Positions 48,729 through 58,751 are shown, counted from the stretch's first letter. The stretch: 64,000 bases of DNA from Cyanobium sp. Tous-M-B4 (GCF_024345395.1 NZ_JAGQBA010000005.1:232967-296966); one strand, 5' to 3'. Notes: generated by a model not told the origin, from the letters alone. Numbers and translations: made by a program.

Positions 48729-51700
48729 ATGAAGCGTATTGTGCTGCTAGCTGGCTTTGAAGCCTTCAATGCCGATCTCTACCGCAAGGCTGCAGAGCGA
48801 GCGATGGTGCAATGCACGGATCTCGAAGTTACTATATTCAGTGACCATGATCTGGTCATGTCGAATGATGCCGTGGATGACGCATTGGCCAATGCTGATG
48901 CCTTCTTCGCCAGCTTAATATTCGATTTCGATCAGGTGGAATGGTTGCGCCAACATGCAGCCAAGGTACCGATCCGGTTGGTTTTCGAATCAGCCGTCGA
49001 GCTGATGCAGTTGACCTGTTTCGGTCACTTCACGATCGGCGGCAGCAGCGCCGGCATTCCCCGCCCGATTCAGGCCCTGCTCGCCAAATTCGGCAGCGGC
49101 CGCGAAGAAGACAAGCTGGCTGCCTATTTCGGCTTTCTCAAGGTGGGGCCGAAGCTATTGCGATTCCTTCCCTCACGCCGGGCCCAGGATCTGCGCCACT
49201 GGTTGATTCTCTACCGCTACTGGAATGCGGGTGGCCTCGACAACGTCATCGCCCTGTTTCTGTACCTGGCCCGCCATGGCCTGGGGCTAAAGCCCCAGGC
49301 GATCCCGCCCCTGCGGGAGTCGCCCGATCTCGGCCTGTGCCACCCCGACCACGAGGGCTACTTTCCGTATCCGCGTGACTACCTGAGCTGGTTCCACCGC
49401 ACCCGTCCCCAGAGCACACCGACCCAGGACAATTGGCCTGTGGTGGGGCTGCTGCTCTACCGCAAGCATGTGATCACCTGCCAGCCCTATATCTCCCAGT
49501 TGATCCGCGCCTTCGAGGCCGCCCAGCTGGTGCCGCTGCCGGTGTTCATCAACGGGGTGGAAGGCCACATGGCCGTGCGCGACTGGATGACCAGTGCCAG
49601 CGAGCGGGCCTTACCTGGTGAACTCGGCGGCGCCCGTCGCCAGGCTGTGGCCGTGGATGCGATCGTTTCCACGATTGGCTTCCCCCTGGTCGGTGGACCG
49701 GCCGGGTCGATGGAGGCCGGCCGCCGCGAGCAGGTGGCCCAGCGCATCCTGCGTGCCAAGAACGTTCCCTACGTGGTGTCAGCACCGCTGCTGATCCAGG
49801 ACCTGCACTCCTGGACCCGCCATGGCATCGGTGGACTGCAGAGCGTCGTGCTGTTCGCCCTGCCAGAGCTCGATGGCGCCATCGATCCCGTTCCCCTCGG
49901 GGGACTGGTGGGCGATCGCATCTATTTGATCCCCGAACGGCTGAGGCGCCTCACCGGACGCCTGAACTCCTGGATCGCTCTGCGCCGCAAACCCGCTGCT
50001 GAGCGGCGCGTGGCCATCGTGCTCTACGGCTTTCCTCCGGGCTATGGCGCCACCGGCACCGCCGCCCTGCTCAACGTGCCCGACTCCCTGATGGCGCTGC
50101 TCAGGGCACTGATCCGCCAGGGCTACAGGGTCGGGCCCCTGCCGGCGAGTGGTGAGGCGTTGATTCGGCAGGTGAAGGAGGCCGATGACACCTGGATCAG
50201 CCGCATCCCGGAGGGAGAGCGCTTCGAAGATTGGACCGGCGCCAGCGTGACGGTGGAGACCCTGCGGCAGTGGCTCGGGCCGCTACACGCCAGGCGCATC
50301 GAGAAGCAGTGGGGGCCGCTGGGCGATACCGTCGTCCGCACCCTGGCGGGACGCTTCCTGCTAGGTGGCGTGCAGTTGGGGAACATCTGGATCGGTGTGC
50401 AGCCGCCGCTGGGTGTGGCGGGCGACCCGATGCGTTTGATGTACGAACGGGATCTCACCCCCCATCCCCAGTACGCCGCCTTCTACGGCTGGCTGCAGCA
50501 CAGCTTCCAGGCCGATGTGGTGGTGCACTTCGGGATGCACGGCACGGTGGAGTGGCTCCCGGGCTCACCCCTGGGGAACACGGGCTACTCCTGGTCCGAC
50601 CTGTTGCTGGACAACCTGCCCCATCTTTATGTCTACGCGGCGAACAACCCCTCCGAGTCGATGCTCGCCAAACGGCGCGGCTATGGCGTGATCGTGTCCC
50701 ACAACGTGCCCCCCTATGGCCGTGCCGGGCTCTACCGGGAGCTGATCGCCCTGCGCGATCTGATCGCCGAATACCGGGAGGATCCCGAGCGCAATGCCGC
50801 GTTATCCGACGGCATCCTTAAGCAGGTGGGCGACAGCGGCCTCGATACCGACTGTCCGGCACCGGAGAACGCCCACACCGACCGGGTCGCGTTCGATGCC
50901 TGGATCGTGCGACTGGGTGCCTATCTGCAATTGCTGGAAAGTCGGCTGTTCTCCAGCGGTCTGCACACCCTCGGCCAGCCGCCGGATCCGGAGCAGCGCC
51001 TGGCCTATCTGAAGGCCTACGTGGGCCCAGCACTGCCTGAGGCACTGCTCGAGGCCATCAGCCGACTGCCCCCGGCCACCGATGAGGCCGGCCTGCACGC
51101 CCAGGCGGCAGAGCTGGAGCAGCTCCATCGCGGCAGCATCGGCGCAGGCGAAGTGGCAGGGGCTGATCGCCCAAGGCAACTGCTGGAGGCTCTGCGCATC
51201 TGCCAGCTGCTGGAGCGCAGCACCGAGGAAATCGACCATCTGCTCGATGGCCTGGGCGGCCAGTACATCCCCCCAGCCCCCGGCGGCGACCTGCTGCGCG
51301 ACGGCCCCGGCGTGCTGCCCACCGGCCGCAACATCCATGCCCTCGATCCCTACCGCATGCCCTCCGCGGGCGCGCTGGTGCGGGGCCGCCAGATCGCGCT
51401 GCGGATCCTGGAACAACACCAAGCCAACAACGACGGTGTCTGGCCTGAAACCGTGGCGCTGATGCTCTGGGGTCTCGATGCGATCAAGACCCGGGGTGAA
51501 TCCCTGGCGATCCTGCTCGAGCTGGTGGGAGCCGAGCCGGTGAAGGAGAGCACCGGGCGGATCATGCGCTATGCGCTACGGCCGCTGGAGAGCCTGGGGC
51601 ATCCCCGCATCGACGTGCTGGTGAACCTCTCTGGCATCTTCCGCGACAGCTTCGTGAACATCGTCGAGTTGCTCGACGACCTGTTCCGCCGCGCTGCCGA

Positions 51701-52526
51701 AGCCGACGAACCGCCGGAGCGCAACGCGATCCGCCGCCACGCGCTGCAGCTGGCGGCCGAGGGGATCGAGAACCCCAGCGCCCGCCTGTTCTCCAATCCC
51801 GCCGGCGACTTCGGCTCGCTGGTCAATGACCGGGTCACCGACGCCAACTGGGAGAGCGGGGAGGAGCTGGCGAACACCTGGCAGGGCCGCAATGGGTTCA
51901 GCTATGGCCGCGCCGACAAAGGGGAAGCCCGGCCCCAGGTGCTGGCCGCCCTGCTGCGTAGCACCGACCGGGTGGTGCAGCAGATCGATTCGGTCGAATA
52001 CGGCCTCACCGATATTCAGGAGTACTACGCCAATACGGGTGGTCTGAAACGTGCCGCCGAAGTGGCCCAGCAGGCCAGTCGGCCCGGGAGCCGGGTGGCG
52101 GCCAGCTTCGTCGAGTCGTTCTCGCGCGACACCACACCGCGGGATCTGGAGGAGCTGCTGCGGCTGGAGTACCGCACCAAGCTGCTCAACCCCCGCTGGG
52201 CCCAGGCGATGGCCGCGATGGGATCGGGTGGGGCCTATGAGATCTCGCAGAGGATGACGGCCCTGATCGGCTGGGGCGGCACCACCGGATTCCGGGATTC
52301 CTGGGTTTACGACCAGGCCGCTGACACCTACGCCTTTGACGCGGCGATGGCCCAGCGGCTGCGCGATGCCAATCCCGAAGCGTTCCGCAACGTGGTGGGT
52401 CGCATGCTTGAGGCCAACAATCGGGGACTGTGGAATGCCCCGACTGAAAAAATCGACAAGCTCCGCAACCTCTACGACCTCACCGACGCCGAATTGGAGG
52501 GCGTGACGGTGGCGGCAGAGCCGTAG
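48729..52526 (+). CDS. chlH: Magnesium-chelatase subunit H-type protein
   Basis: This 1265-residue protein is the porphyrin-binding, catalytic subunit of Mg-chelatase, the first step of chlorophyll synthesis from protoporphyrin IX. VVVHFGMHGTVEWLPGSPLG is the conserved CobN/ChlH core, with LYVYAANNPSESMLAKRRGY and SGIFRDSFVNIVELLDDLFR nearby. The N-terminal part (FFASLIFDFDQVEWLRQHA) is shorter than in usual cyanobacterial ChlH (about 1330 residues) and clearly different in sequence. The gene is joined to chlD with a one-base overlap. It may be a second, divergent copy; the rest of the genome would tell. Confidence 0.9.
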   Translation: MKRIVLLAGFEAFNADLYRKAAERAMVQCTDLEVTIFSDHDLVMSNDAVDDALANADAFFASLIFDFDQVEWLRQHAAKVPIRLVFESAVELMQLTCFGHFTIGGSSAGIPRPIQALLAKFGSGREEDKLAAYFGFLKVGPKLLRFLPSRRAQDLRHWLILYRYWNAGGLDNVIALFLYLARHGLGLKPQAIPPLRESPDLGLCHPDHEGYFPYPRDYLSWFHRTRPQSTPTQDNWPVVGLLLYRKHVITCQPYISQLIRAFEAAQLVPLPVFINGVEGHMAVRDWMTSASERALPGELGGARRQAVAVDAIVSTIGFPLVGGPAGSMEAGRREQVAQRILRAKNVPYVVSAPLLIQDLHSWTRHGIGGLQSVVLFALPELDGAIDPVPLGGLVGDRIYLIPERLRRLTGRLNSWIALRRKPAAERRVAIVLYGFPPGYGATGTAALLNVPDSLMALLRALIRQGYRVGPLPASGEALIRQVKEADDTWISRIPEGERFEDWTGASVTVETLRQWLGPLHARRIEKQWGPLGDTVVRTLAGRFLLGGVQLGNIWIGVQPPLGVAGDPMRLMYERDLTPHPQYAAFYGWLQHSFQADVVVHFGMHGTVEWLPGSPLGNTGYSWSDLLLDNLPHLYVYAANNPSESMLAKRRGYGVIVSHNVPPYGRAGLYRELIALRDLIAEYREDPERNAALSDGILKQVGDSGLDTDCPAPENAHTDRVAFDAWIVRLGAYLQLLESRLFSSGLHTLGQPPDPEQRLAYLKAYVGPALPEALLEAISRLPPATDEAGLHAQAAELEQLHRGSIGAGEVAGADRPRQLLEALRICQLLERSTEEIDHLLDGLGGQYIPPAPGGDLLRDGPGVLPTGRNIHALDPYRMPSAGALVRGRQIALRILEQHQANNDGVWPETVALMLWGLDAIKTRGESLAILLELVGAEPVKESTGRIMRYALRPLESLGHPRIDVLVNLSGIFRDSFVNIVELLDDLFRRAAEADEPPERNAIRRHALQLAAEGIENPSARLFSNPAGDFGSLVNDRVTDANWESGEELANTWQGRNGFSYGRADKGEARPQVLAALLRSTDRVVQQIDSVEYGLTDIQEYYANTGGLKRAAEVAQQASRPGSRVAASFVESFSRDTTPRDLEELLRLEYRTKLLNPRWAQAMAAMGSGGAYEISQRMTALIGWGGTTGFRDSWVYDQAADTYAFDAAMAQRLRDANPEAFRNVVGRMLEANNRGLWNAPTEKIDKLRNLYDLTDAELEGVTVAAEP

Positions 52527-54586
52527 TGGCCGTTACGCCCAGCTGTTCTCCAGCGACGGCCGGTTCAACAACAGCCTTTCCCATCAATGCCGTGGTGGGA
52601 CAGGACGCCATCCGCCAAGCCCTGCTGCTGCTGGCGGTGGATCCCGGCCTCGGCGGGATTGTGATCGCCGGCCGCCGGGGAACCGCCAAGTCGGTGCTGG
52701 CCCGCGCCTTGCACGCCCTGCTGCCGCCGATCCGGGTGATCCGCCGTTCCTGCTGCAATGCCGATCCAGCCGATCCGGGCGACTGGGACGACGCCACCCG
52801 GGCCCATCGCGCCACGATCAGTCGCAACCCCGTCAGCGCCCTGAAACCCTCGCCATTCGTGCAGGTGCCGCTCGGGGTCAGTGAAGATCGCTTGCTGGGC
52901 TCCGTCGACGTGACGGCTTCGATCAGGCGGGGCCGGGCGGTGTTCCAGCCAGGGCTGCTGGCGGAAGCGCACCGGGGTGTGCTCTATATCGATGAACTCA
53001 ACCTGCTCGATCCCGGTCTCGCCAATCTGCTGTTCACGGTGGTGGATGGTGGCATCAACCGCGTGGAACGGGAAGGCATCAGTTTTCAGCATCCCTGCCG
53101 GCCGCTGCTGATCGCCACCTACAACCCTGCCGAGGGAGAACTACGGGCCCATCTGATCGATCGACTGGCCATGGTGCTCTCGGCCGACACCCCCTTGAGC
53201 CTGGAGCAGAGAGTGGAGGCGGTGGAGCGGGTGCTGCAGCACGCTGCCGATCCGAATGCTTTCTGGCAGCGCTATTTCCCGGGCCTGCTGGAACTGCAGC
53301 ACCGTATCGCCAAGGCCCGCCGGTTACTGCACCAGGTGTGTCTGACGCTGCCGCAGTTGCACTACCTGGTGGACGAGGCGATCCGTGCCGGGGTGGAGGG
53401 CCACCGCGGTGATCTGTACGCCGTGCGTGTCGCCAGAGCTCAAGCGGCTCTGCAGGGTCGCCGCCATGTTGAGGCCGCAGATCTGCGTCTCGCCTTGGAG
53501 CTGGTGATCCTGCCGCGTTCCGCGGCTCTGGCTCTGCCTCCCGACCATGAAGCGGACCCGTCACCGCCCGCGGAGCCCCAGGGCAAGCCGGCCGGGCCAT
53601 CAGAGTCGGAGGAGGAACCACCGGCCTCGGACGCCACAACGGAGCAGCCAGCCAGCCAGGCCATCCCCGACAGCTTCCTGTTTTCCCCGGAAGGCGTGCT
53701 GCTGGATCCACACCTGCTGGCCCAGGCTGCGCGCCTCAAGCGGCGCCACGGCAAGGACGGCGGGGGCGGGCTTGTGCCCTCTCCCGATCGGGGCCGCTAC
53801 GTGAAACCGCTGCTGCCCCATGGCCCCATCCATCACATTGCCATCGATGCCACCCTGCGGGCCGCAGCACCGCATCAGCGGTCGCGGCGAAGGGGTTTGG
53901 GGCGCCGGCAGGGCCCAAAGCTGCTGCTGCGGGAGGACGATCTGCGCGTCAAACAGCTGCTCCGCAAGGCCGGAGCACTGGTGATCTTCGTGGTGGATGC
54001 CTCGGGGTCGATGGCCCTCAACCGCATGCAGGCCGCCAAAGGGGCTGCGCTGCAGTTACTGGGTGAGGTGTACCGCAGTCGCGACCAGGTGGCTCTGATC
54101 ACCTTTCGCGGCAGGCGAGCCGAGGTGCAGCTTGCACCCACCCGCTCGATCACCGCAGCCAGCCGCCGGTTGGCACGGCTCCCCTGCGGCGGCGGATCAT
54201 CGCTGGCCCACGGCCTGGCACTGGCGGTGCGCGTTGGTGAGAACGCACGCCGCTCAAAAGAAGTCGGCGAAATCCTGATCGTGTTGATCAGCGACGGCAA
54301 GGCCAATGTGTCGCTGCGCCACTCGCTGGCATCCTCCAGCGAAGAGATCCCGCAACAGGTTGTGCTGGCGGAGATCCGCCGGGAGGTGCTGGAGATCGCT
54401 GGCGCCCTCACGGGGTTGGGCATCGACCTCCTGGTGATCGACACCAGCACCGGCCATCACCCATCTGGACTGGCCGCCGAACTGGCCCGACGGGGGGGCG
54501 GCTGCCATCAACCCCTGCCAGCGGCGACCCGTCAGGAGATCGCCGCCACCACTCGTCAATGGCTCACCTCGCGAGTGAGGCCCTGA
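52526..54586 (+). CDS. chlD: Magnesium-chelatase subunit D
   Basis: This 686-residue protein starts with GTG 52526 that overlaps the chlH stop. The AAA+ part has VVGQDAIRQALLLLAVDPGL, Walker A GRRGTAKS and Walker B GVLYIDELNLLDP. An acidic/Pro-rich linker (about residue 340-390) leads to a VWA domain with the MIDAS motif VDASGSMALNRMQAAKGAAL and LITFRGRRAEVQL. ChlD joins the ChlI ATPase ring to ChlH. No chlI gene is in the window. Confidence 0.92.
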   Translation: MAVTPSCSPATAGSTTAFPINAVVGQDAIRQALLLLAVDPGLGGIVIAGRRGTAKSVLARALHALLPPIRVIRRSCCNADPADPGDWDDATRAHRATISRNPVSALKPSPFVQVPLGVSEDRLLGSVDVTASIRRGRAVFQPGLLAEAHRGVLYIDELNLLDPGLANLLFTVVDGGINRVEREGISFQHPCRPLLIATYNPAEGELRAHLIDRLAMVLSADTPLSLEQRVEAVERVLQHAADPNAFWQRYFPGLLELQHRIAKARRLLHQVCLTLPQLHYLVDEAIRAGVEGHRGDLYAVRVARAQAALQGRRHVEAADLRLALELVILPRSAALALPPDHEADPSPPAEPQGKPAGPSESEEEPPASDATTEQPASQAIPDSFLFSPEGVLLDPHLLAQAARLKRRHGKDGGGGLVPSPDRGRYVKPLLPHGPIHHIAIDATLRAAAPHQRSRRRGLGRRQGPKLLLREDDLRVKQLLRKAGALVIFVVDASGSMALNRMQAAKGAALQLLGEVYRSRDQVALITFRGRRAEVQLAPTRSITAASRRLARLPCGGGSSLAHGLALAVRVGENARRSKEVGEILIVLISDGKANVSLRHSLASSSEEIPQQVVLAEIRREVLEIAGALTGLGIDLLVIDTSTGHHPSGLAAELARRGGGCHQPLPAATRQEIAATTRQWLTSRVRP

Positions 54587-54771
54587 CCTAAGGAGCAGCG
54601 GATCGGCCAACGAACGGGCCAATGGGTCGGAGAACACTCAGGTTGGCCTGTGGTCAACGCTGCTTGCCCCCTCATTCTGTGCTTGGACACCCCCTGGCTT
54701 TGGCGGCTGCTCCTCAGCTGAATATCTCCGCATAGGTCAATACAGGGCGTTGATCGGCTCAGCCTTGGTGC

Positions 54772-54993
54772 TTACCCTCGGTATTGAGAAGGCTGACAAG
54801 GGGCATATATCGGGCTCGATTCGCGTTGCGGAGTAAGCGATAGCTCCAGTAGGTAGGCCGCCAGGTTGCTGAGGGAGCGGCCCTCCAGATCGCTGAGTTC
54901 CTGCATAACACAAAAGGTGTGGTGAGGAACAGTGATGCTGATCCGACGTGGCTTGCGGAACAACGGTGCGGTGATGGTGCGAGATGAGTCCAT
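54772..54993 (-). CDS. Small ribbon-helix-helix-like protein
   Basis: This is a 73-residue protein. PRRISITVPHHTFCVMQELS, then DLEGRSLSNLAAYLLELSL, fits the CopG-like fold. It is divergent from the NarL-type regulator gene and may control it or itself. No toxin partner is next to it. Confidence 0.65.
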   Translation of the reverse strand: MDSSRTITAPLFRKPRRISITVPHHTFCVMQELSDLEGRSLSNLAAYLLELSLTPQRESSPIYAPCQPSQYRG

Positions 54994-55127
54994 AGAGCTG
55001 TGAGTTGCCGACTATTCCAGTATTTTGCTACAGATCAGGCTCTGAAAAGATCCATCTTGTACCTACCCAGCTCAGGGGTCCTGATTCTGGGTATAAAGAT
55101 AAGTGGATGTGCGGATGGTCTTAACTC

Positions 55128-55817
55128 ATGTCCAGCGATTCAAAAGCGGAGAGCCTGCCATGTACCTGCTTGGTTGTGACCAACGACCGTTTAAGCGGCC
55201 AAGCATTGGGAGGCCTTCTCAGCGAACAATGTGGGTTAGAGCTTCTAGCTGTGTGCCAATCAGTTCGCGAGGCTCTTGAGTTGCTGGAGAATGAAATACC
55301 TGCGGATTTACTTGTACTTGATGTTGCCGCAGACGGAGGGGACTGGCACAAAGTCATTGACACACTACAAAGACTGAGCCCAGATGGTCGACTGATTATG
55401 CTGAAGGATCAGGATGATGAATTTTCTCCACCCGATGTAATCAGACCCATGTTACTTGGGGTAATCGAGAAGTCTTGTTCGTGGGACAACCTGATTGGCC
55501 TTGTCGCCAGCTGGCAACAAAGCCATCCTTCGCCAATCCTGAGGCGTCAAGCTGCAGCCCTACTTCAGCTTCAAAGGCTGACCCCAAGAGAGCTTGAAGT
55601 TTTTCATTGTCTTGGCAAAGGAATGCAGAATAAAGAGATCGCAGCTTCCCTTGGCATTAGGGTCAAAACAGTGGAAACATATCGCAAGACCATCGGTGCC
55701 AAGTTGGGCCTCAGTGGCACAGAGTTGGTGCGTGCTGCAGTCCTAAAGCGATGCACAAATAATAAAGCTCAGGACAATAAGAATGGGTCCCGTAAGCAGG
55801 TAGAAGTTGAACATTGA
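55128..55817 (+). CDS. NarL/LuxR-type response regulator
   Basis: This is a 229-residue protein. The N-terminal receiver-like part has CLVVTNDRLSGQALGGLLSE and ADLLVLDVAADGGDWHKVID with a possible phospho-Asp. The C-terminal LuxR helix-turn-helix is LTPRELEVFHCLGKGMQNKE, then IAASLGIRVKTVETYRKTIG. The usual second acidic residue is replaced (TNDR), so phosphorylation may still occur but is not sure. No histidine kinase is nearby. Confidence 0.85.
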   Translation: MSSDSKAESLPCTCLVVTNDRLSGQALGGLLSEQCGLELLAVCQSVREALELLENEIPADLLVLDVAADGGDWHKVIDTLQRLSPDGRLIMLKDQDDEFSPPDVIRPMLLGVIEKSCSWDNLIGLVASWQQSHPSPILRRQAAALLQLQRLTPRELEVFHCLGKGMQNKEIAASLGIRVKTVETYRKTIGAKLGLSGTELVRAAVLKRCTNNKAQDNKNGSRKQVEVEH

Positions 55818-55970
55818 CGCCACATTTTGGCGGTGCAGGCCATAGCAGCGACCCCTAGGAGAGCGAGTCAGAGCGTTCGCCCTCTACGTCATCACCGAGG
55901 CATTAATGCCATGGTTTACGCAGTAGGGCCTATCCATCACCTAATCGTCCCTGAATTAAGGTAATGGGCC

Positions 55971-56657
55971 ATGTGTTTTTCGGCGACGGCCAGCTTCGTC
56001 ACTGCCATCGGGCTCGCACCTGTCGGGATTGTGAGTCTGGCTATGGCCCATCATCTCGACCCCGAGCGGTGGCAGCCCCTGGCGTTGACGCCGATCCTGT
56101 TCGCAATTCAGCAGGCACTTGAGGGATTCGTGTGGCTGGGCCTGGCTTCTCCTAGCCCTGTTGCTGGGCTGAGGATGGTAGCGCTGGCGTATTTAGGCTT
56201 TGCATTCGCGCTCTGGCCTGCCTGGATACCGTGGACTGCTCTGCGATCGGGTAGAGATTTACTGACACCAGAGCAACAGCGCCTCTTTCGATTGCTGTGG
56301 TGTTTTGGTGCGCTGCTTGGTGCCGGACTCTGGATTCCGCTGCTGCTCGATCCAGGACTGATCAACCCGACTGTGCGCCAAGGTTCGATCGACTACCAGG
56401 CGCACCCACCCTGGACAGACCCGATGGGACATCTGCCCATCTCACTGATCTATGCCCTGATAATATGTCTTCCTTTGTTATTGCATCCCTACCGGAGGCT
56501 GAGCCTCCTGGGGGTGGCACTGGCCGTCGCCTTTGTAGTGGCGCAGGTCGCCTTTCTGCAGGCTTTCAGTTCGGTCTGGTGCTACTTCAGTGCCTTGATA
56601 TCCATACTCATACTCTGGATTCTCTTCGATGCTTCCCCCTCACCGAATAAAGCCTAG
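55971..56657 (+). CDS. DUF6629-type membrane protein
   Basis: This 228-residue protein starts MCFSATASFVTAIGLAPVGI, the hallmark start of the family, and has about seven membrane segments. PILFAIQQALEGFVWLGLAS and WIPLLLDPGLINPTVRQGSI are the other conserved parts. Function unknown. Confidence 0.8.
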   Translation: MCFSATASFVTAIGLAPVGIVSLAMAHHLDPERWQPLALTPILFAIQQALEGFVWLGLASPSPVAGLRMVALAYLGFAFALWPAWIPWTALRSGRDLLTPEQQRLFRLLWCFGALLGAGLWIPLLLDPGLINPTVRQGSIDYQAHPPWTDPMGHLPISLIYALIICLPLLLHPYRRLSLLGVALAVAFVVAQVAFLQAFSSVWCYFSALISILILWILFDASPSPNKA

Positions 56658-56664
56658 TGTCATA

Positions 56665-57114
56665 GGTACGGGAACAGGAACCTCCGCCACCATCCACCAC
56701 CGTCCAGAAGGCTTACTTTGAAGTTGAGAGGAGGCCCGGTAGCCAACCCGACCCTCACCCTCCAACAGAGTCCGGCCAGGGATCACCCGAGCCGGTGCGC
56801 ATAGAAGGAGGTGCGATTGGACAAGCCAACTCCAGTGAACTCGCTGGCGCTGCGTGAACGTCAGCCCGTAGCCGCAGAGAGCCATATGCCACTTCTGATT
56901 ACCGCGTGCTGACCCCCGGGCTGCATAACCCGGGTCGAGATCACAACCGAGAAGGTCAAGCCCCGAGCATCTCTTCTCCCAAACGTGATCTCCCTTCCTT
57001 TCCTGCCAGGCCCAGACAGGTCATGCGTGAACCCACAGACACCCGACCGGCAAACCTTGGTGTGAGGAGGTAACTGCCGCAACTGGTGCTAAGGCGCCCC
57101 CTACGGGGCGCCTT
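56665..57114 (+). ncRNA. Repeated terminator-ended element, copy 2 (putative structured RNA)
   Basis: This is the sister of 23216-23613. It has the same head (GTACGGGAACAGGAAC), the CCCGGG hairpin, the GAGAAGGTCAAGCCC and CATCTCTTCTCCCAAACGTG blocks, and the perfect terminator. It has about 50 extra bases (56748-56790) compared with copy 1. Both copies are followed after 10-27 bases by a gene. Coding capacity is not conserved between the copies. Confidence 0.45.
57091..57114 (+). terminator. Terminator closing the repeated element, copy 2
   Basis: AAGGCGCCCC-CTAC-GGGGCGCCTT is a perfect 10-base stem with a 4-base loop, followed by CCTATTTGG. The T-run is weak, but the same hairpin in copy 1 is followed by TTTT. 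Confidence 0.65.
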
Positions 57115-57123
57115 CCTATTTGG

Positions 57124-57678
57124 GTGACAATCACCAGAGCAACGTTCATATCTCTGACAACTTCCCGATCGCCCCTGCAGATCCGCCCCTACGAGCCGGC
57201 CGACTGGCCAGGGGTGTGGGCGCTGCTGGAGCCGGTGTTCCGCGCCGGTGAAACCTTTCCCCACGACCCGGCCATCAGCGAGTCAGAAGCCCAGCTGGCA
57301 TGGGTGGAACAGAACCAGGCAGTGATGGTGGCTATGGATCCGGCCGGGACTGTGGTTGGCACCTACTACCTCAAGCCCAACTCCCTCGCGCTGGGAGCCC
57401 ATGTGGCCAATGCCGGCTACGTGGTGGCCCAGCACTGCCGCCATCAGGGAATCGGCAGCCGCCTCTGCCAGCACTCGCTGCAGGCCGCCCGGCGTTTGGG
57501 GTTCCGGGCGATGCAGTTCAACTTAGTGGTGAGCACCAATACCCCCGGCATCCGCTGCTGGCAGCGCAACGGCTTTCAGGTCGTTTGCACTCTGCCGGGA
57601 GCGTTTCGCCACAGGCAGTTGGGCTACGTCGATGCCCTGGTGATGTTCCAGGGGCTCGTGGAGGGGCCAACCCCGTGA
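57124..57678 (+). CDS. GNAT acetyltransferase
   Basis: This is a 184-residue protein. LQIRPYEPADWPGVWALLEP is the N-terminal strand and helix, GYVVAQHCRHQGIGSRLCQH holds the acetyl-CoA loop (HRxQGIG), and NTPGIRCWQRNGFQVVCTLP is the end motif. The start may be GTG or ATG further in. It overlaps the DUF296 gene by four bases. Relics of both gene families are joined at 43740. Confidence 0.88.
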   Translation: MTITRATFISLTTSRSPLQIRPYEPADWPGVWALLEPVFRAGETFPHDPAISESEAQLAWVEQNQAVMVAMDPAGTVVGTYYLKPNSLALGAHVANAGYVVAQHCRHQGIGSRLCQHSLQAARRLGFRAMQFNLVVSTNTPGIRCWQRNGFQVVCTLPGAFRHRQLGYVDALVMFQGLVEGPTP

Positions 57679-58079
57679 AGGTGGTGCCGCTGCCGCTGCA
57701 GCCCGGAGACGATCTCCGTCAGGCGTTAGAAACGTGGATGGTCGAGCAGGAGGAGCAGGCAGGCTGTGTGATCAGCGGTATCGGCAGCCTCTCGGTGGTC
57801 CAGCTGCGCTTCGCGGCAGCGGCGGCGGCCACAACTATCCACAGCGAGATGGAGATCCTCAGCCTCTCCGGCACTCTTTCAGCTGATGGCGCCCACCTCC
57901 ACATCGCCATCGCTGACAGCAGCGGCGCCGTGATCGGCGGACATCTTTGCACCGGCTCCCTTGTCCGTACCACCGCCGAGTTGATGGTTGGCCTGCTGCC
58001 GGAGTGGCAGTTTCGGCGCGAGCTGGATACGGGTACCGGTTACGCCGAACTGCGAATCAATCCTCGGTTTCCGGGCTGA
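57675..58079 (+). CDS. DUF296/PPC-domain protein
   Basis: This 134-residue protein starts with GTG 57675 (GTGA overlap with the GNAT stop). PLQPGDDLRQALETWMVEQE, then QAGCVISGIGSLSVVQLRFA and GTLSADGAHLHIAIADSSGA, then VIGGHLCTGSLVRTTAELMV is the complete PPC fold. Bacterial members are stand-alone and may bind DNA or nucleotides; the role here is unknown. Confidence 0.9.
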   Translation: MKVVPLPLQPGDDLRQALETWMVEQEEQAGCVISGIGSLSVVQLRFAAAAAATTIHSEMEILSLSGTLSADGAHLHIAIADSSGAVIGGHLCTGSLVRTTAELMVGLLPEWQFRRELDTGTGYAELRINPRFPG

Positions 58080-58257
58080 GGGCCGGCAGCCGCCGCTCCA
58101 CCTGCAGGAACACCAGCCAGGCCACGCCAGCGCTGATGCAAGCGGTCCAGTCGTTGCGCAGCAGCTCCACGATCGACACCGTGCTGGCGCCGATGCGCAG
58201 GCCCCGCAGCAGAAAGCGGCCCAGCTGCTCCATTCGGAAAGAACCTCCCTCTGTCAT
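58057..58257 (-). CDS. Small membrane-associated protein, third gene of coiled-coil operon
   Basis: This is a 66-residue protein. RNDWTACISAGVAWLVFLQV is a hydrophobic segment. Its start overlaps the end of the next gene by four bases, and its end overlaps the DUF296 gene on the other strand by 23 bases. A later start (MEQLG, 58233) is possible. Family unknown. Confidence 0.5.
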   Translation of the reverse strand: MTEGGSFRMEQLGRFLLRGLRIGASTVSIVELLRNDWTACISAGVAWLVFLQVERRLPALSPETED

Positions 58258-58751
58258 CCACGCACCAGTAGCGACCGGATCAGCTGCTCAAGGCCCTCGA
58301 TCCGCCGCAAGCAGCGCTGCTCCATCAGGTCCATCCGCTGCAGCAGCCGTTGCTCGAGTTGCGCGGCCTGGAGTCCCGCTCCACTGGCACCACGCTTGCC
58401 GGCCTTCACAGGCCAGGCGCCGGTGCGAAAGGTCTGCTCCAGCTCAGCCCAGTTGGGCTTCTTGGGGGCAGGGCCCAGACGCTCTTCTGCCCAGGCCTGG
58501 GCATCGGCCACCCGACGGAACCGCGCTTTCAGGGCGGGGAGGGAGCACGCCTCTGGGGCAAGCAGGGCCTGGGGTGCGAGTGCGGGGGTGAGTGGCTGAT
58601 TCATGCCAGCAGCAGCGGCCGCAGGGCCGGTCAGGTCCTCAACCATCTGGCGCACGCTGGCGTTTTGCTCGCCCAGGGTGCGGAACAGCTCGGCGTCGCT
58701 TTTGGACAGCCGGGCCATCAGCTCGGCAAAGCGCTCGCTCAGTTCAGCCAT
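58254..58751 (-). CDS. Coiled-coil protein, unknown
   Basis: This is a 165-residue protein. ELSERFAELMARLSKSDAEL is helical, a Pro/Ala linker follows, and the end (QAAQLEQRLLQRMDLMEQRC, LRRIEGLEQLIRSLL) is a strong coiled coil. It overlaps both neighbours in the operon. No family is recognised. Confidence 0.6.
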   Translation of the reverse strand: MAELSERFAELMARLSKSDAELFRTLGEQNASVRQMVEDLTGPAAAAAGMNQPLTPALAPQALLAPEACSLPALKARFRRVADAQAWAEERLGPAPKKPNWAELEQTFRTGAWPVKAGKRGASGAGLQAAQLEQRLLQRMDLMEQRCLRRIEGLEQLIRSLLVRG

